From contig JAEWGL010000065.1 of the NCBI GenBank assembly GCA_023388335.1, forward strand, positions 1 to 45,124: a DNA stretch of 45,124 nt, read 5' to 3'. Shown piece by piece: positions 1 to 8,363 of this stretch. A program made the position numbers and the translations under genes. The DNA is from Pseudomonadota bacterium. GTDB taxonomy: Bacteria > Pseudomonadota > Gammaproteobacteria > Pseudomonadales > Pseudomonadaceae. The notes under the pieces are model-generated. The model ran no database searches. It had not been told where the DNA came from and saw only the letters and a list, made by a program, of their open reading frames with translations. Position 1 is the first letter of the stretch. Every line of letters starts with the position of its first letter.

Positions 1-586
1 CGAAGCGCTGGTACAGGGCATTGCGCATGGCGGCGCTGGCCGACTGTGGCAGGATCGCCGCGCTGACCAAGGTCGAGACGAGGATGCCCAAGGAGATCTC
101 CAGCCCGCGCCAGACCGCCGCCAGGAAGGCGTCCTGCGGGTGCTCCAGCACCGGCAGGCCGATCATCGCCGCGGTATAGCCAGCGAGCACGAAGCCGTAG
201 GCGCGAAAGGTGCGGTAGCGCATGGCGCCGGCCGAGCACAGGCCGACCCACAGCGCCAGGCTGGGCAGAAACAGCTCGGTGTTCTGCGGGAACAGAGCGA
301 TCAGCGCGACCATCATCGATGAGCCCGCCAGGGTGCCGAGCACGCGGTAGAAGCTCTTGGCGAAGACATGCCCGCTCTGTGGCTGCATGACGATGAACAC
401 GGTGATCATGGCCGTGCGCGGCTGGGGCAGCTCCAGGCGCATCGCCAGCCACAGGGTGATGAAGGCGGCGGCCAGGACCTTGAAGATGTACACCCAGGTC
501 ACCCCGTCGGTGCGCGCCCAGGCGAAAAACCCGCGCTGCCATTCGAGGCTGGCCAGCCAGCGAGCGGTCAAGCTCAAGGCACTCAT
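1..586 (-). CDS. FUSC family inner-membrane efflux protein (partial)
   Basis: Partial gene: only the first 195 codons are in the window and the reading frame runs off the left edge. The N-terminus starts MSALSLTARWLASLEW and continues into hydrophobic segments with the motif LELPQPRTAMITVFIVMQP, typical of the FUSC/AaeB family of inner-membrane proteins that export aromatic acids or other toxic organic compounds. The start codon overlaps the stop of the upstream NodT-type gene (ATGA), so the two are translationally coupled. Inference: together with a periplasmic HlyD-type adaptor, probably just beyond the edge, they form a tripartite export pump. The divergent LysR gene at 2295 is the likely regulator. 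Substrate cannot be told from sequence. Confidence 0.85.
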   Translation of the reverse strand, partial: MSALSLTARWLASLEWQRGFFAWARTDGVTWVYIFKVLAAAFITLWLAMRLELPQPRTAMITVFIVMQPQSGHVFAKSFYRVLGTLAGSSMMVALIALFPQNTELFLPSLALWVGLCSAGAMRYRTFRAYGFVLAGYTAAMIGLPVLEHPQDAFLAAVWRGLEISLGILVSTLVSAAILPQSASAAMRNALYQRF

Positions 587-2109
587 CGAGGCAGGCCCGG
601 CTTGTCGAAAATCGCCAGGGTGGTCGGGGTTTTCGGCGCGCCCTGGCGCTCCTCATCCGGCACATCGCGCCCTGCGCCAAGTCCTCCGCCCAAGGCGGTG
701 ACCAGCTCGGCATGGGCGGTCAGGCCCGCGGCCTGGACCTGCTGCTGGGTCTGCTGCTGACGAAACAGCAAGGTCTGCGCATTGAGCACGTTCAGGTAGT
801 CGGTCAGGCCGCGCTGGAAGGCGATCATGGCGATGTCGTAGGTCTTCTGCGCCGCGGCCACCGACTCGGCGGCAAAGTGTGCTTGCTCCTGCATCGACTC
901 GCGACGGATCAACTGGTCGGAAATCCCCTTGAGCGCCTCTATTACAGTCTGGTTGTAGTGCGCCACGGCCACGTCGTAGCCGGCCGAGGCCACGCCCAGC
1001 TGCGCGCGCAGACGCCCGCCATCGAAGATCGGCAAACTGATGGCCGGGCCGGCGTTGTAGTTGAACTTGCGTCCGGTGAGAAATTCCAGCGCGCCGCCGC
1101 CCGTGGCCATGAAGCCGAGGCTGCCGACCAGGTCGACGTTGGGGAAGAACCCGGCATGGGCAACGTCGATGCCGCGGGCCTGGGCCGCTACCTGCCAGCG
1201 GCTGGCGACCACGTCCGGGCGCTGGCCGACCAGTTCGGCCGGCAAGGCTGAGGGCAGCTTCAGCGGCGCGCCGAGGGCCAGGTGCGGACGCTGGATCTTC
1301 GCGCCCTCCCCTGGCCCCTGGCCAGCCAGCGCGGCCAGCTGGTTGCGCGCCAGGGCGATCTCTTCACTCAGGGCATCGAGCTGACGGTGGGTCTCGGGCA
1401 GTGGCGCCTGGGCCTGGCTGACCTCGAAATGGGTACCGATGCCGCCGGCCAGGCGGCGTTCGGCCAGGGCCAGGATCTGCTCCTGCTGTGCTAGCTCGGC
1501 CTTGACGATGTCGCGCCGGGCAAACTGCAGCGCCAGCTGGATGTACACCTTGACCACGTTGTTCTGCAGTTCCAGCTGGGCCTGGCGGGCCAGGGCGGCG
1601 CTCATGTGGGCCCTGTCCACGGCCTGTTCGCTGGCATTGCGCTCGCGCCCCCAGAGGTCGAGGGCATAGCTCAAGCCCAGGGCGGCGTTGTTGTCCCAGG
1701 TGTTGGCGCCGGACAGCGCGCCGGGGCCGTAGAACTGATCCTCCGGCCAGTTGTGGCGCTTGAGCGTGGACTGGCCGTTGACCTGCAGTTTCTCGGCCGA
1801 TTCGACCACCCCGGCCATGGCCTTGGCCTCGCGCACCCGCGCTGCCGCCATCGCCAGGCTCGGGCTGCCCGCCAGCGCCAGGGCTACCCAGTGGTCCAGT
1901 TGGACATCGCCATAGGCCCGCCACCACTGCTGCGTAGGCCAATGGGCATCCTGCGCGGCTTTGTCGATCGCGGCGTCGGTGGTCAGGGTATTGGCTTGCA
2001 GCGTCTTGCTTTGTGGGGCGATGCCCCAGGTTCCGATACAGCCGCTCAAGGTCAAGCTAAGGGCACAGGCACTGAACGCATGGAGCGCTCTGATAATGCG
2101 ACGCGGCAC
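583..2109 (-). CDS. NodT/RND-type outer-membrane efflux lipoprotein
   Basis: 508 residues. It begins with a lipoprotein signal peptide ending in LSGC (Cys24 predicted lipidated), then two outer-membrane efflux protein (TolC-like OEP) repeats. Family-typical stretches include LAMAAARVREAKA, LGLSYALDLWGRERNASEQA and GRKFNYNAGPAISLPIFDGGRLRA. Known of the family: a trimeric channel spanning the outer membrane and reaching into the periplasm, forming the exit duct of a tripartite pump. It is first in a minus-strand operon and overlaps the FUSC gene by 4 bp. Length is normal for the NodT family. The specific compound exported is unknown; aromatic acids are the best guess from the FUSC partner. Confidence 0.9.
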   Translation of the reverse strand: MPRRIIRALHAFSACALSLTLSGCIGTWGIAPQSKTLQANTLTTDAAIDKAAQDAHWPTQQWWRAYGDVQLDHWVALALAGSPSLAMAAARVREAKAMAGVVESAEKLQVNGQSTLKRHNWPEDQFYGPGALSGANTWDNNAALGLSYALDLWGRERNASEQAVDRAHMSAALARQAQLELQNNVVKVYIQLALQFARRDIVKAELAQQEQILALAERRLAGGIGTHFEVSQAQAPLPETHRQLDALSEEIALARNQLAALAGQGPGEGAKIQRPHLALGAPLKLPSALPAELVGQRPDVVASRWQVAAQARGIDVAHAGFFPNVDLVGSLGFMATGGGALEFLTGRKFNYNAGPAISLPIFDGGRLRAQLGVASAGYDVAVAHYNQTVIEALKGISDQLIRRESMQEQAHFAAESVAAAQKTYDIAMIAFQRGLTDYLNVLNAQTLLFRQQQTQQQVQAAGLTAHAELVTALGGGLGAGRDVPDEERQGAPKTPTTLAIFDKPGLPR

Positions 2110-2294
2110 AGCTGCAAATTCCCGAGAAGAAATGAAGAACGCTTGGAGCGTGCAATTCTAGGGGGCAGCCAGACTGGCGATAAGCGTATATTCCTGCGAA
2201 TCTTTGTTACGAAAACAGCGATAATCCGGCTTTAGTCGAACGACCGTCTCGGTCACTTCATGTCACAATTTGTCGTCTACTTCGAGAGCGACCC

Positions 2295-3242
2295 ATGGAC
2301 ACCCTGCAAAACATGCGTGCTTTTAGCTGCGTTGCCCAAGTGGGCAGTTTCACTGCAGCCGCCGCGCAACTGGATACGACCACCGCGAACATCTCGCGGG
2401 CAGTTTCCAACCTGGAAGCCCATCTGCAAACCCGCCTGCTCAACCGCACCACCCGCCGCATCGCCCTGACCGAGGCTGGCAAGCGCTACCTGATGCGCTG
2501 CGAACAGATCCTCACCTATGTCGAGGAAGCCGAAGCCGAGGCCAGCGATGCCCATGCCCGTCCTGCCGGGCAGCTGAAAGTGCATTCGATGACCGGCGTC
2601 GGCCAGCATTTCGTCATCGACGCCATTGCCCGCTACCGCGAAACCCACCCTGACGTGACCTTCGACCTGACCATGGCCAACCGCGTGCCGGACCTGCTCG
2701 ACGAAGGCTACGACGTGTCCATCGTGCTGGCCAGCGAGCTGCCGGACTCGGGCTTCGTTTCCCAGCGCCTGGGCATCACTTACAGCATTGTCTGCGCCTC
2801 GCCTGACTATGTGGCGCGGCATGGCATCGCACGCAAGCCGACCGACCTGATCAAGCATGCCTGCCTGCGCATGGTCAGCCCGGTGATCCCGCTGGAGAAA
2901 TGGCTGTTCGATGGCCCGGAAGGCCAGGAGGTGGTCAACATCACCCAGGCGCCGTTCCAGGTGAACTCCGCCGACGCCATGAAGACCGCGATCCGCAGTG
3001 GCATGGGCGTGGGTGTGTTGCCAATCTATTCGGCCATCGACGCCCTGCGTGATGGCAGCCTGGTGCGGGTGATGCCCGAGTACCGTCTGCAGGAACTGAA
3101 CCTGTACGCCATCTACCCCTCGCGCCAGTACCTGGATGCCAAGATCAAGACCTGGGTCGAATACCTGCGCAACTCCCTGCCAGAAATCCTCGCTGCCCAC
3201 GAGGCGGACTTGAAGACCCATGAATTGCTCATCGCCAACTGA
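2295..3242 (+). CDS. LysR family transcriptional regulator
   Basis: 315 residues. The N-terminal winged helix-turn-helix covers about residues 1-60 (MDTLQNMRAFSCVAQVGSFT, then the recognition part TTTANISRAVSNLEAHLQTR). It is followed by the LysR substrate-binding domain (about 90-295). The serine-rich contacts usual at the DNA helix are replaced here by TTTANISR, as in the large DsdA/CrgA-like subgroup. It is divergent from the NodT-FUSC efflux operon across a 185-bp gap, the classic arrangement in which a LysR protein controls the opposite operon in response to a small effector. That regulatory role is inferred from position. The ATG at 2295 starts right at the HTH and is the usual family start. 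Confidence 0.9.
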   Translation: MDTLQNMRAFSCVAQVGSFTAAAAQLDTTTANISRAVSNLEAHLQTRLLNRTTRRIALTEAGKRYLMRCEQILTYVEEAEAEASDAHARPAGQLKVHSMTGVGQHFVIDAIARYRETHPDVTFDLTMANRVPDLLDEGYDVSIVLASELPDSGFVSQRLGITYSIVCASPDYVARHGIARKPTDLIKHACLRMVSPVIPLEKWLFDGPEGQEVVNITQAPFQVNSADAMKTAIRSGMGVGVLPIYSAIDALRDGSLVRVMPEYRLQELNLYAIYPSRQYLDAKIKTWVEYLRNSLPEILAAHEADLKTHELLIAN

Positions 3243-3254
3243 CCTTGGCGGTGA

Positions 3255-3341
3255 GCTGCAAGTTGCAAGCTGCAAGAAAAGGCAGGCCGCATACAGATGC
3301 GCTTTTACTTGTAGCTTGAAGCTTGAAGCTTGAAGCTTGTA
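3255..3341. repeat. Heptad-rich inverted repeat between genes
   Basis: On one side stands a run of the unit GCTGCAAG/TTGCAAG (3255-3276). On the other is a tandem run of GCTTGAA units at 3314, 3321 and 3328 followed by GCTTGTA at 3335. The two sides are roughly reverse complements of each other and could pair into an imperfect cruciform with a loop of about 32 bp. Such CTTGAAG-type clusters recur between genes in P. putida-group genomes (from memory). It lies downstream of the LysR gene and immediately upstream of the dehydrogenase, so it might act as a transcript-end hairpin. Confidence 0.6.
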
Positions 3342-3373
3342 ACGTGTCTGCCCCGCCCTGCAGAGAGTTGCCG

Positions 3374-4345
3374 ATGAAAAAGACCGTCCTGGCCTTCAGC
3401 CGAATCACCCCGGCGATGGCCGAACGCCTGCAGCAGGATTTCAACGTGATCCTGCCCAACCCCAAGCTCGGTGATATCGCCGCCCAGTTCAACGAAGCCT
3501 TGCCCGAGGCCCACGGCCTGATCGGTGCCGGCCGCAAGTTGGGTCGCGAGCAACTGGAAGGTGCCGCCAGGCTTGAGGTGGTCTCCAGCGTGTCGGTCGG
3601 TTACGACAACTACGACCTGGTCTACTTCAACGAGCGCGGCATCGCCTTGACCAACACCCCCGACGTATTGACCGAAAGCACCGCGGACCTGGCCTTCTCG
3701 CTGGTCATGGGCAGCGCCCGGCGGGTCGCCGAACTGGACGCCTGGACCAAGGCCGGCCAGTGGCGGGCCACCGTGGCGCCGAGCCATTTCGGCAGCGACG
3801 TGCATGGCAAGACCCTGGGCATCGTTGGGCTGGGCAACATCGGCGCGGCCATCGCCCGTCGCGGCCGCTTCGGCTTCAACATGCCGATCCTCTACAGCGG
3901 CAACAGCCGCAAGCCGGCGCTGGAACAAGAATTGGGTGCCCAGTATCGCACCCTCGATCAACTGCTCGGCGAAGCCGACTTCGTCTGCCTGGTGGTGCCA
4001 CTGAGCGAGGCCACACGCAAGCTGATCAGCACCCGTGAACTGCAACTGATGAAGCCCAGCGCCTTCCTGATCAATATTTCCCGCGGCCCGGTGGTGGATG
4101 AAGCGGCGCTGGTCGAGGCGTTGCAAAAAGGCACCATCCGTGGCGCCGGCCTGGACGTGTACGAAAAGGAGCCACTGAGCGAGTCGCCACTGTTCCAGCT
4201 GCCCAACGCCCTGACCCTGCCCCACATCGGCTCGGCCACTGCCGAGACCCGCGAAGCCATGGCCAACCGGGCGATCGACAACCTGCGCGCGGCATTGCTG
4301 GGTGAGCGGCCGCAGGATCTGGTGAACCCGCAGGTGTGGGAATAA
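3374..4345 (+). CDS. ghrB: NAD(P)-dependent 2-hydroxyacid dehydrogenase (GhrB/TkrA-like)
   Basis: 323 residues, D-isomer-specific 2-hydroxyacid dehydrogenase family. The Rossmann dinucleotide site is TLGIVGLGNIG near residue 150. The catalytic Arg is in NISRGPVVDE, the Glu in YEKEP, and the His in LPHIGSAT. The family reduces glyoxylate, hydroxypyruvate or 2-ketogluconate to the corresponding hydroxyacid in the cytoplasm. Glyoxylate/hydroxypyruvate reductase B or 2-ketogluconate reductase are the best matches, but the exact substrate cannot be fixed. The start at 3374 (MKKTVLAFSRI) is chosen because an upstream in-frame ATG at 3323 would add 17 residues encoded by the heptad repeat. It stands alone, with no sugar-acid genes beside it. 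Confidence 0.85.
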   Translation: MKKTVLAFSRITPAMAERLQQDFNVILPNPKLGDIAAQFNEALPEAHGLIGAGRKLGREQLEGAARLEVVSSVSVGYDNYDLVYFNERGIALTNTPDVLTESTADLAFSLVMGSARRVAELDAWTKAGQWRATVAPSHFGSDVHGKTLGIVGLGNIGAAIARRGRFGFNMPILYSGNSRKPALEQELGAQYRTLDQLLGEADFVCLVVPLSEATRKLISTRELQLMKPSAFLINISRGPVVDEAALVEALQKGTIRGAGLDVYEKEPLSESPLFQLPNALTLPHIGSATAETREAMANRAIDNLRAALLGERPQDLVNPQVWE

Positions 4346-4406
4346 GGCCGCGGCCGCGCCGTCAGAGCAATAGAAGTGCACAGGTAGGGCGTCGAGCGCA
4401 GGCGCC

Positions 4407-5345
4407 TTACCTCGGCCTGCGCCTTCGCCCCTGGACCTTGCGCACCACATACCGTGGCCGGTGCTTGGTCTCCTGGTAGATGCGTCCGACGTATTCGCCG
4501 AGGATGCCAATGCCGATCAACTGCACCCCGCCCAGGAACAGCACGGCTGTCATCAACGACGGGTATCCTGGCACATCGGTGCCGAAGATTATCTTGTCCA
4601 CCAGCATGTACAGCGCAAACCCCAGGGCGAACAGCGACACCAGGCCGCCGATGTAGGACCACAACCGCAACGGCACGGTGCTGAACGAGGTGATGCCGTC
4701 CAGCGCCAGGTTCCACAAGCGCCACAGGTTGAACTTGCTCGATCCGGCCACGCGCGGGGCGCGGTCGTACTCGACGATTTCAGTGCTGAAGCCCACCCAG
4801 GACAACACGCCCTTCATGAACAGCTGCTGCTCGGGCAACTGACGGATCGCCGCAACCACCTTGCGGTCGAGCAAGCGGAAGTCACCGACATTCTCTTCGA
4901 TATGGGTCGAGGCGATGCGGTTGTGCAGACGGTAGTAGAGGCTGGCGGTCCAGCGCTTGAAGCGGGTGTCGGAGGATCGGTCGCGGCGCTTGGCCAGGAC
5001 CACGTCGGCCCCCTCCCGCCAACGCTGGACCATCAACGCAATGACTTCGATGGGGTCCTGCAGATCGACATCGATGGGCACCACGGCATCGCCATCGGCG
5101 TATTCAAGCCCGGCGAACAGCGCGGCTTCCTTGCCAAAGTTGCGCGAGAAGTTGATCACCGTGACCCACTCGTCACGCGCTGCCAGGTCGGCGCAGATCG
5201 CTTCGCTGCGGTCGCTGCTGCCGTCGTTGACGAAGAGAATTTCCACTGTCAGTCCGCGCAGCGACTGCTCGTTGCGCACGGCGCGGTAGAACAGCTCAAG
5301 CGTGGCTTGCTCGTTATACACCGGTACGATCAGGGAAATGTTCAT
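4407..5345 (-). CDS. gtrB: GtrB-like bactoprenol glucosyltransferase (GT2)
   Basis: 312 residues. The GT-A fold catalytic domain is N-terminal: NDGSSD at 40-45 and the metal/nucleotide motif DVDLQDP at 92-98. The acceptor-side motif FRLLDRKV follows, and two C-terminal membrane helices (about 215-240 and 250-275) anchor it. Known role of GtrB: it transfers glucose from UDP-glucose to undecaprenyl phosphate on the cytoplasmic face. Its start overlaps the stop of the GtrA gene by 3 bp within ATGA, so it is the last gene of a tightly coupled operon. The start at 5345 is supported by this overlap and by alignment of MNISLIVPVYNE with the family. Very Arg-rich C-terminus (GRRRRPR). Confidence 0.9.
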   Translation of the reverse strand: MNISLIVPVYNEQATLELFYRAVRNEQSLRGLTVEILFVNDGSSDRSEAICADLAARDEWVTVINFSRNFGKEAALFAGLEYADGDAVVPIDVDLQDPIEVIALMVQRWREGADVVLAKRRDRSSDTRFKRWTASLYYRLHNRIASTHIEENVGDFRLLDRKVVAAIRQLPEQQLFMKGVLSWVGFSTEIVEYDRAPRVAGSSKFNLWRLWNLALDGITSFSTVPLRLWSYIGGLVSLFALGFALYMLVDKIIFGTDVPGYPSLMTAVLFLGGVQLIGIGILGEYVGRIYQETKHRPRYVVRKVQGRRRRPR

Positions 5346-5713
5346 GGCGCCCTCGGCCCGAAGATGACGCTGCGGGAATAGGCGTAACCCACGATCAGGC
5401 TGACCGCCGAAAAGACCACGAGGGTCAGCCAGGGCGACAAGCGGGCCCAATCGGAAACGCCTCCCAGCACCAAGCTGAGTCCGCCCATGCCCAGCAGGAA
5501 CAGCAGGTAGCGCCGGCCACTGGCGCGCACGGCAAAAGTGAAGCGGGCATTGGCAAAATAGGACAGGCTGGCCGCCACGACGAACGCTCCCAGGTTGCTC
5601 AACGCCTGAGTCTGGTCCAGCACCAGGTGCAGCAAGAAGAACACCAGCCAGTGCACCAGCGTATTGCCGATGCCAACCAACCCATAGCGGGCGAAGCGCC
5701 GCCGGCTCACCAT
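5342..5713 (-). CDS. gtrA: GtrA-like flippase of glucosyl-undecaprenyl phosphate
   Basis: 123 residues with four predicted membrane helices, matching the GtrA-like family. The family signature region is RFARYGLVGIGNTLVHWLVF near the N-terminus, followed by SYFANARFTFAVR. Known role: GtrA is thought to flip undecaprenyl-phosphate-glucose from the cytoplasmic to the periplasmic face of the inner membrane, where the third Gtr protein uses it. It overlaps the upstream glucosyltransferase gene by 7 bp and the downstream gtrB by 4 bp, so all three are probably co-translated. Length is normal. Confidence 0.88.
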   Translation of the reverse strand: MVSRRRFARYGLVGIGNTLVHWLVFFLLHLVLDQTQALSNLGAFVVAASLSYFANARFTFAVRASGRRYLLFLLGMGGLSLVLGGVSDWARLSPWLTLVVFSAVSLIVGYAYSRSVIFGPRAP

Positions 5714-7206
5714 CGGTAGGCCTCAGGATCGCTTGGCCGCTTCATCAGCACGTAGCTGTTGCCGTCGACCAGGTGGATCGCGTAGAACTTGTTGTCCACC
5801 AACGGCTTCGGGCTGCGCGCCAGCACCTGCTGGCGGTCGAGCGGCACCGCAGAGCCGAAATTGCTCAGTCCGAGGCGGGGCATCATTTCTGGCAGCAGCA
5901 GAAAGTTGATGTTGAGCACGTACTTCAAAGCCGGCATTGCGCCGAGCGAGCCACTGGCCGCAGGCAGCCAGTGCCCGCTGGAGCTGATGTCGAGCACGTA
6001 ATGACGCGGCGCATTGGCCAGCTCTGCTCGTGCGGTGATGTCGTGTGCCAGGGAAAAGGTCACGGCCTGCTGCAATTCCTTCTGCACCACCAGCACCCGG
6101 CCGTAGGCGAACGCGAATGACAACATGCACAGCAGCGGAATCGCCAGTAGCCAGGTCAGGCGCGGGTGCCAGGCGCTCAACAGCCGATGGGCGAGCAGCA
6201 GCACCAGCACCATCAGCGTGGCCAGCCCCATGAGGGTGCGCGCGCCGTCGTTGAAATAATCGAACAGCAAGGTCAGACCCGGTACCAGCAGCAACACCAG
6301 AGGCAACGGCAACAACAGCGCCAGCAGCAGGCCAAGCCTGGCCGGGAGGCCCTCTTCGCCGCGCAGCACGCGCAAGGCCACGCTGGCTAGAGCGAGTACC
6401 GCCAGCACCAGCAGCCCCAGGCTGAACCAGGCGGTACCCGGGGTGAACAGCAGCCCCACATGCTCGGCGATCAGTTGCAGACGCTGCACGATCGTGGCGG
6501 GCCATTGCCCGTCCAGGGCCAGCAGGGGTTTGCGAAGGGGTGCCATCAGCTGGAAGGCGCTGAGCAAGTACAGCAGGCAGCCGCCAAGCAGTTGTCCGAG
6601 GCGACCCACGGCGTGTCGGCAGCTTTGCCGCAAATCCGCTCCTTGCAGCACCTGGCGCAGTACCTCGACACAGCACAGTCCGGCGAACAGGTTGAGGCTG
6701 ACCTGGTAGAAGCTTGCGGCGGCCGCCACCAGGAACGCACCGTAGAGCACGTTGCGCCGCTCAGGCTCCAGGGTGATCGCCAGTACGCTGGCGGCAAGGG
6801 CCAACGCCATGGCCGGGCCATCGTACTGGTAGGACAGGTTCTGCAGGAAGTACGGGCTGTACCACAGCGGCAGTACCACCAGTACCGCGCTGGCGGTTGG
6901 TGCGACGAAGTAATGGCGGACCAGGCGCGCCAGTGCCAAGGCGGCGGCACTGGCCGCCAGCAACAGCGGCAAGGGATACAGGTTGGGCGCGCTGGGGCTG
7001 AAACTCAAACCGGCGTAGAGCCAGTCGATCAGCACCCGGCCCTCCTGGGCCCAGGCATTGCCCGCCATTTGCGCGCGCCAGTTGTCATCGAGGTAGAAGT
7101 AATCGGCCAGCAGCAGCGGGAGCAGGTGCAGGCCCACGGCAAGCAGACAGAACACCTGGACTTCAGGGTGCGTCAGGTGTCTGTCCCAGGGCGCCTGTGT
7201 CGACAT
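5707..7206 (-). CDS. Glucosyltransferase-domain membrane protein (GtrC-like, O-antigen modifying)
   Basis: 499 residues, about 10-12 membrane helices. The N-terminal region carries DYFYLDDNWRA (acidic pair Asp40-Asp41) as in the Glucos_trans_II family of serotype-converting enzymes. Such proteins use glucosyl-undecaprenyl phosphate in the periplasm to decorate O-antigen or another surface glycan. The ending after the last helix is a soluble periplasmic-type domain (YVLDISSSGHWLPA, and further). It is the first gene of the operon, so the order is C-A-B rather than the usual A-B-C. The acceptor glycan is not deducible. Codon use and GC content look like the surrounding genes. Confidence 0.8.
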   Translation of the reverse strand: MSTQAPWDRHLTHPEVQVFCLLAVGLHLLPLLLADYFYLDDNWRAQMAGNAWAQEGRVLIDWLYAGLSFSPSAPNLYPLPLLLAASAAALALARLVRHYFVAPTASAVLVVLPLWYSPYFLQNLSYQYDGPAMALALAASVLAITLEPERRNVLYGAFLVAAAASFYQVSLNLFAGLCCVEVLRQVLQGADLRQSCRHAVGRLGQLLGGCLLYLLSAFQLMAPLRKPLLALDGQWPATIVQRLQLIAEHVGLLFTPGTAWFSLGLLVLAVLALASVALRVLRGEEGLPARLGLLLALLLPLPLVLLLVPGLTLLFDYFNDGARTLMGLATLMVLVLLLAHRLLSAWHPRLTWLLAIPLLCMLSFAFAYGRVLVVQKELQQAVTFSLAHDITARAELANAPRHYVLDISSSGHWLPAASGSLGAMPALKYVLNINFLLLPEMMPRLGLSNFGSAVPLDRQQVLARSPKPLVDNKFYAIHLVDGNSYVLMKRPSDPEAYRW

Positions 7207-7277
7207 TGCCTATCCCTGCTGAAGAAGTGTGCTCGGCAAGTGTAGACAGCAGGGAAGTTGACCGTGCCGCACCCATG

Positions 7278-8180
7278 TCACCTCAGGATGACGGCGCCCG
7301 CCTCGACCTTGGGCCTGGGCTTGCGAAACACCAGCACGTTGCCGAGCATCACCAGCACCAACCCCAGCAGCGCGGGGGTGGTCCACTGGTAGCCTTCGGC
7401 AAAGGCCGAAACGTTCAGCGCCACCAAGGGGAACAGCACCGTGCAGTAGGCTGCGCGCTCCGGCCCCATGCGCCCGACCAGGGTCAGGTAGGCGGTAAAG
7501 CCGATCACCGAGCCTGGGATCACCAGGTACAGCAACGAGCCGATGTAGCGCGTGTTCCACTCCATGGCGAAGGGAACCCCGCTGACCAGGCAATACACCC
7601 CGAGCATGCCGGCGCCGTAGAGCATGCCCCAGGCATTGGTGGTCATGGGCCTGAGTCCTGCCTTTTGCTGCAGGCTGGAGAGCATGTTGCCGGCCGAGAA
7701 ACAGAGCGTGCCGAACAGCGCCAGGCCCAGCCCGATCAAGGTCTCGCGGCTGGCTGCGTGACCGCCCAGCTCAGGCCAAAACAGCAGGCCCAGGCCGGCT
7801 AGCCCGAGCGCGCCGCCGGCCACCACGTTGGCGGCGATCCGCTGGCCGAAGAACACCCGGGCATTGAGCGCGTTCCACAAGGTCGCGGTGGAAAACACCA
7901 CGGCGATCAGGCCGCTGGCGATCCACTGACTGGCGGTGAGAAAGCACATGAAGTTGACGCAGAACAGGCACAGCCCCTGCGCCAGGCAAATCAGATGGCC
8001 ACGCCGGTCCATCGGTTGCAGGCGCCGGGTGAGGAGCAGGATGGCGAACAGGATCAATCCGGCCAGGGCGAAGCGGTAGACGATCGACACCGGGATGGCG
8101 ACCACGCCCAACTGCAGTTTCAGGGCGATCCAGGTGGTGCCCCAGATCAGGACGGTAAGCAGGTAGAGCGACAGGTTCAT
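7278..8180 (-). CDS. EamA/DMT family transporter
   Basis: 300 residues, ten predicted helices in two EamA repeats (about 5-130 and 150-285), the usual size of the drug/metabolite transporter superfamily. Recognisable stretches are LIWGTTWIALKLQLG at the N-terminus and NAWGMLYGAGMLGVYCLVSG in the second half. Members export amino acids, metabolites or toxicants across the inner membrane; the substrate is unknown. It is divergent from the AraC-family gene at 8364 with about 180 bp between, so that regulator is a plausible controller. Alone in its transcript. Confidence 0.87.
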   Translation of the reverse strand: MNLSLYLLTVLIWGTTWIALKLQLGVVAIPVSIVYRFALAGLILFAILLLTRRLQPMDRRGHLICLAQGLCLFCVNFMCFLTASQWIASGLIAVVFSTATLWNALNARVFFGQRIAANVVAGGALGLAGLGLLFWPELGGHAASRETLIGLGLALFGTLCFSAGNMLSSLQQKAGLRPMTTNAWGMLYGAGMLGVYCLVSGVPFAMEWNTRYIGSLLYLVIPGSVIGFTAYLTLVGRMGPERAAYCTVLFPLVALNVSAFAEGYQWTTPALLGLVLVMLGNVLVFRKPRPKVEAGAVILR

Positions 8181-8363
8181 GATGGACTCCGAGGGTTCGA
8201 GAGCCCGCTGCTCGCGATAAGCCGGGCAGCGGCTCCAATTACGCGCTGACCACCACTCTCAACCATTGCCCTTGGGACCCGCTTGCACGTTCTTGCGCTT
8301 TTGCGCCCTGCCCGGCTGCTACAGCCAGCGTGGCAGAGTAGGATGACCTCGGAGGTAGAATCC

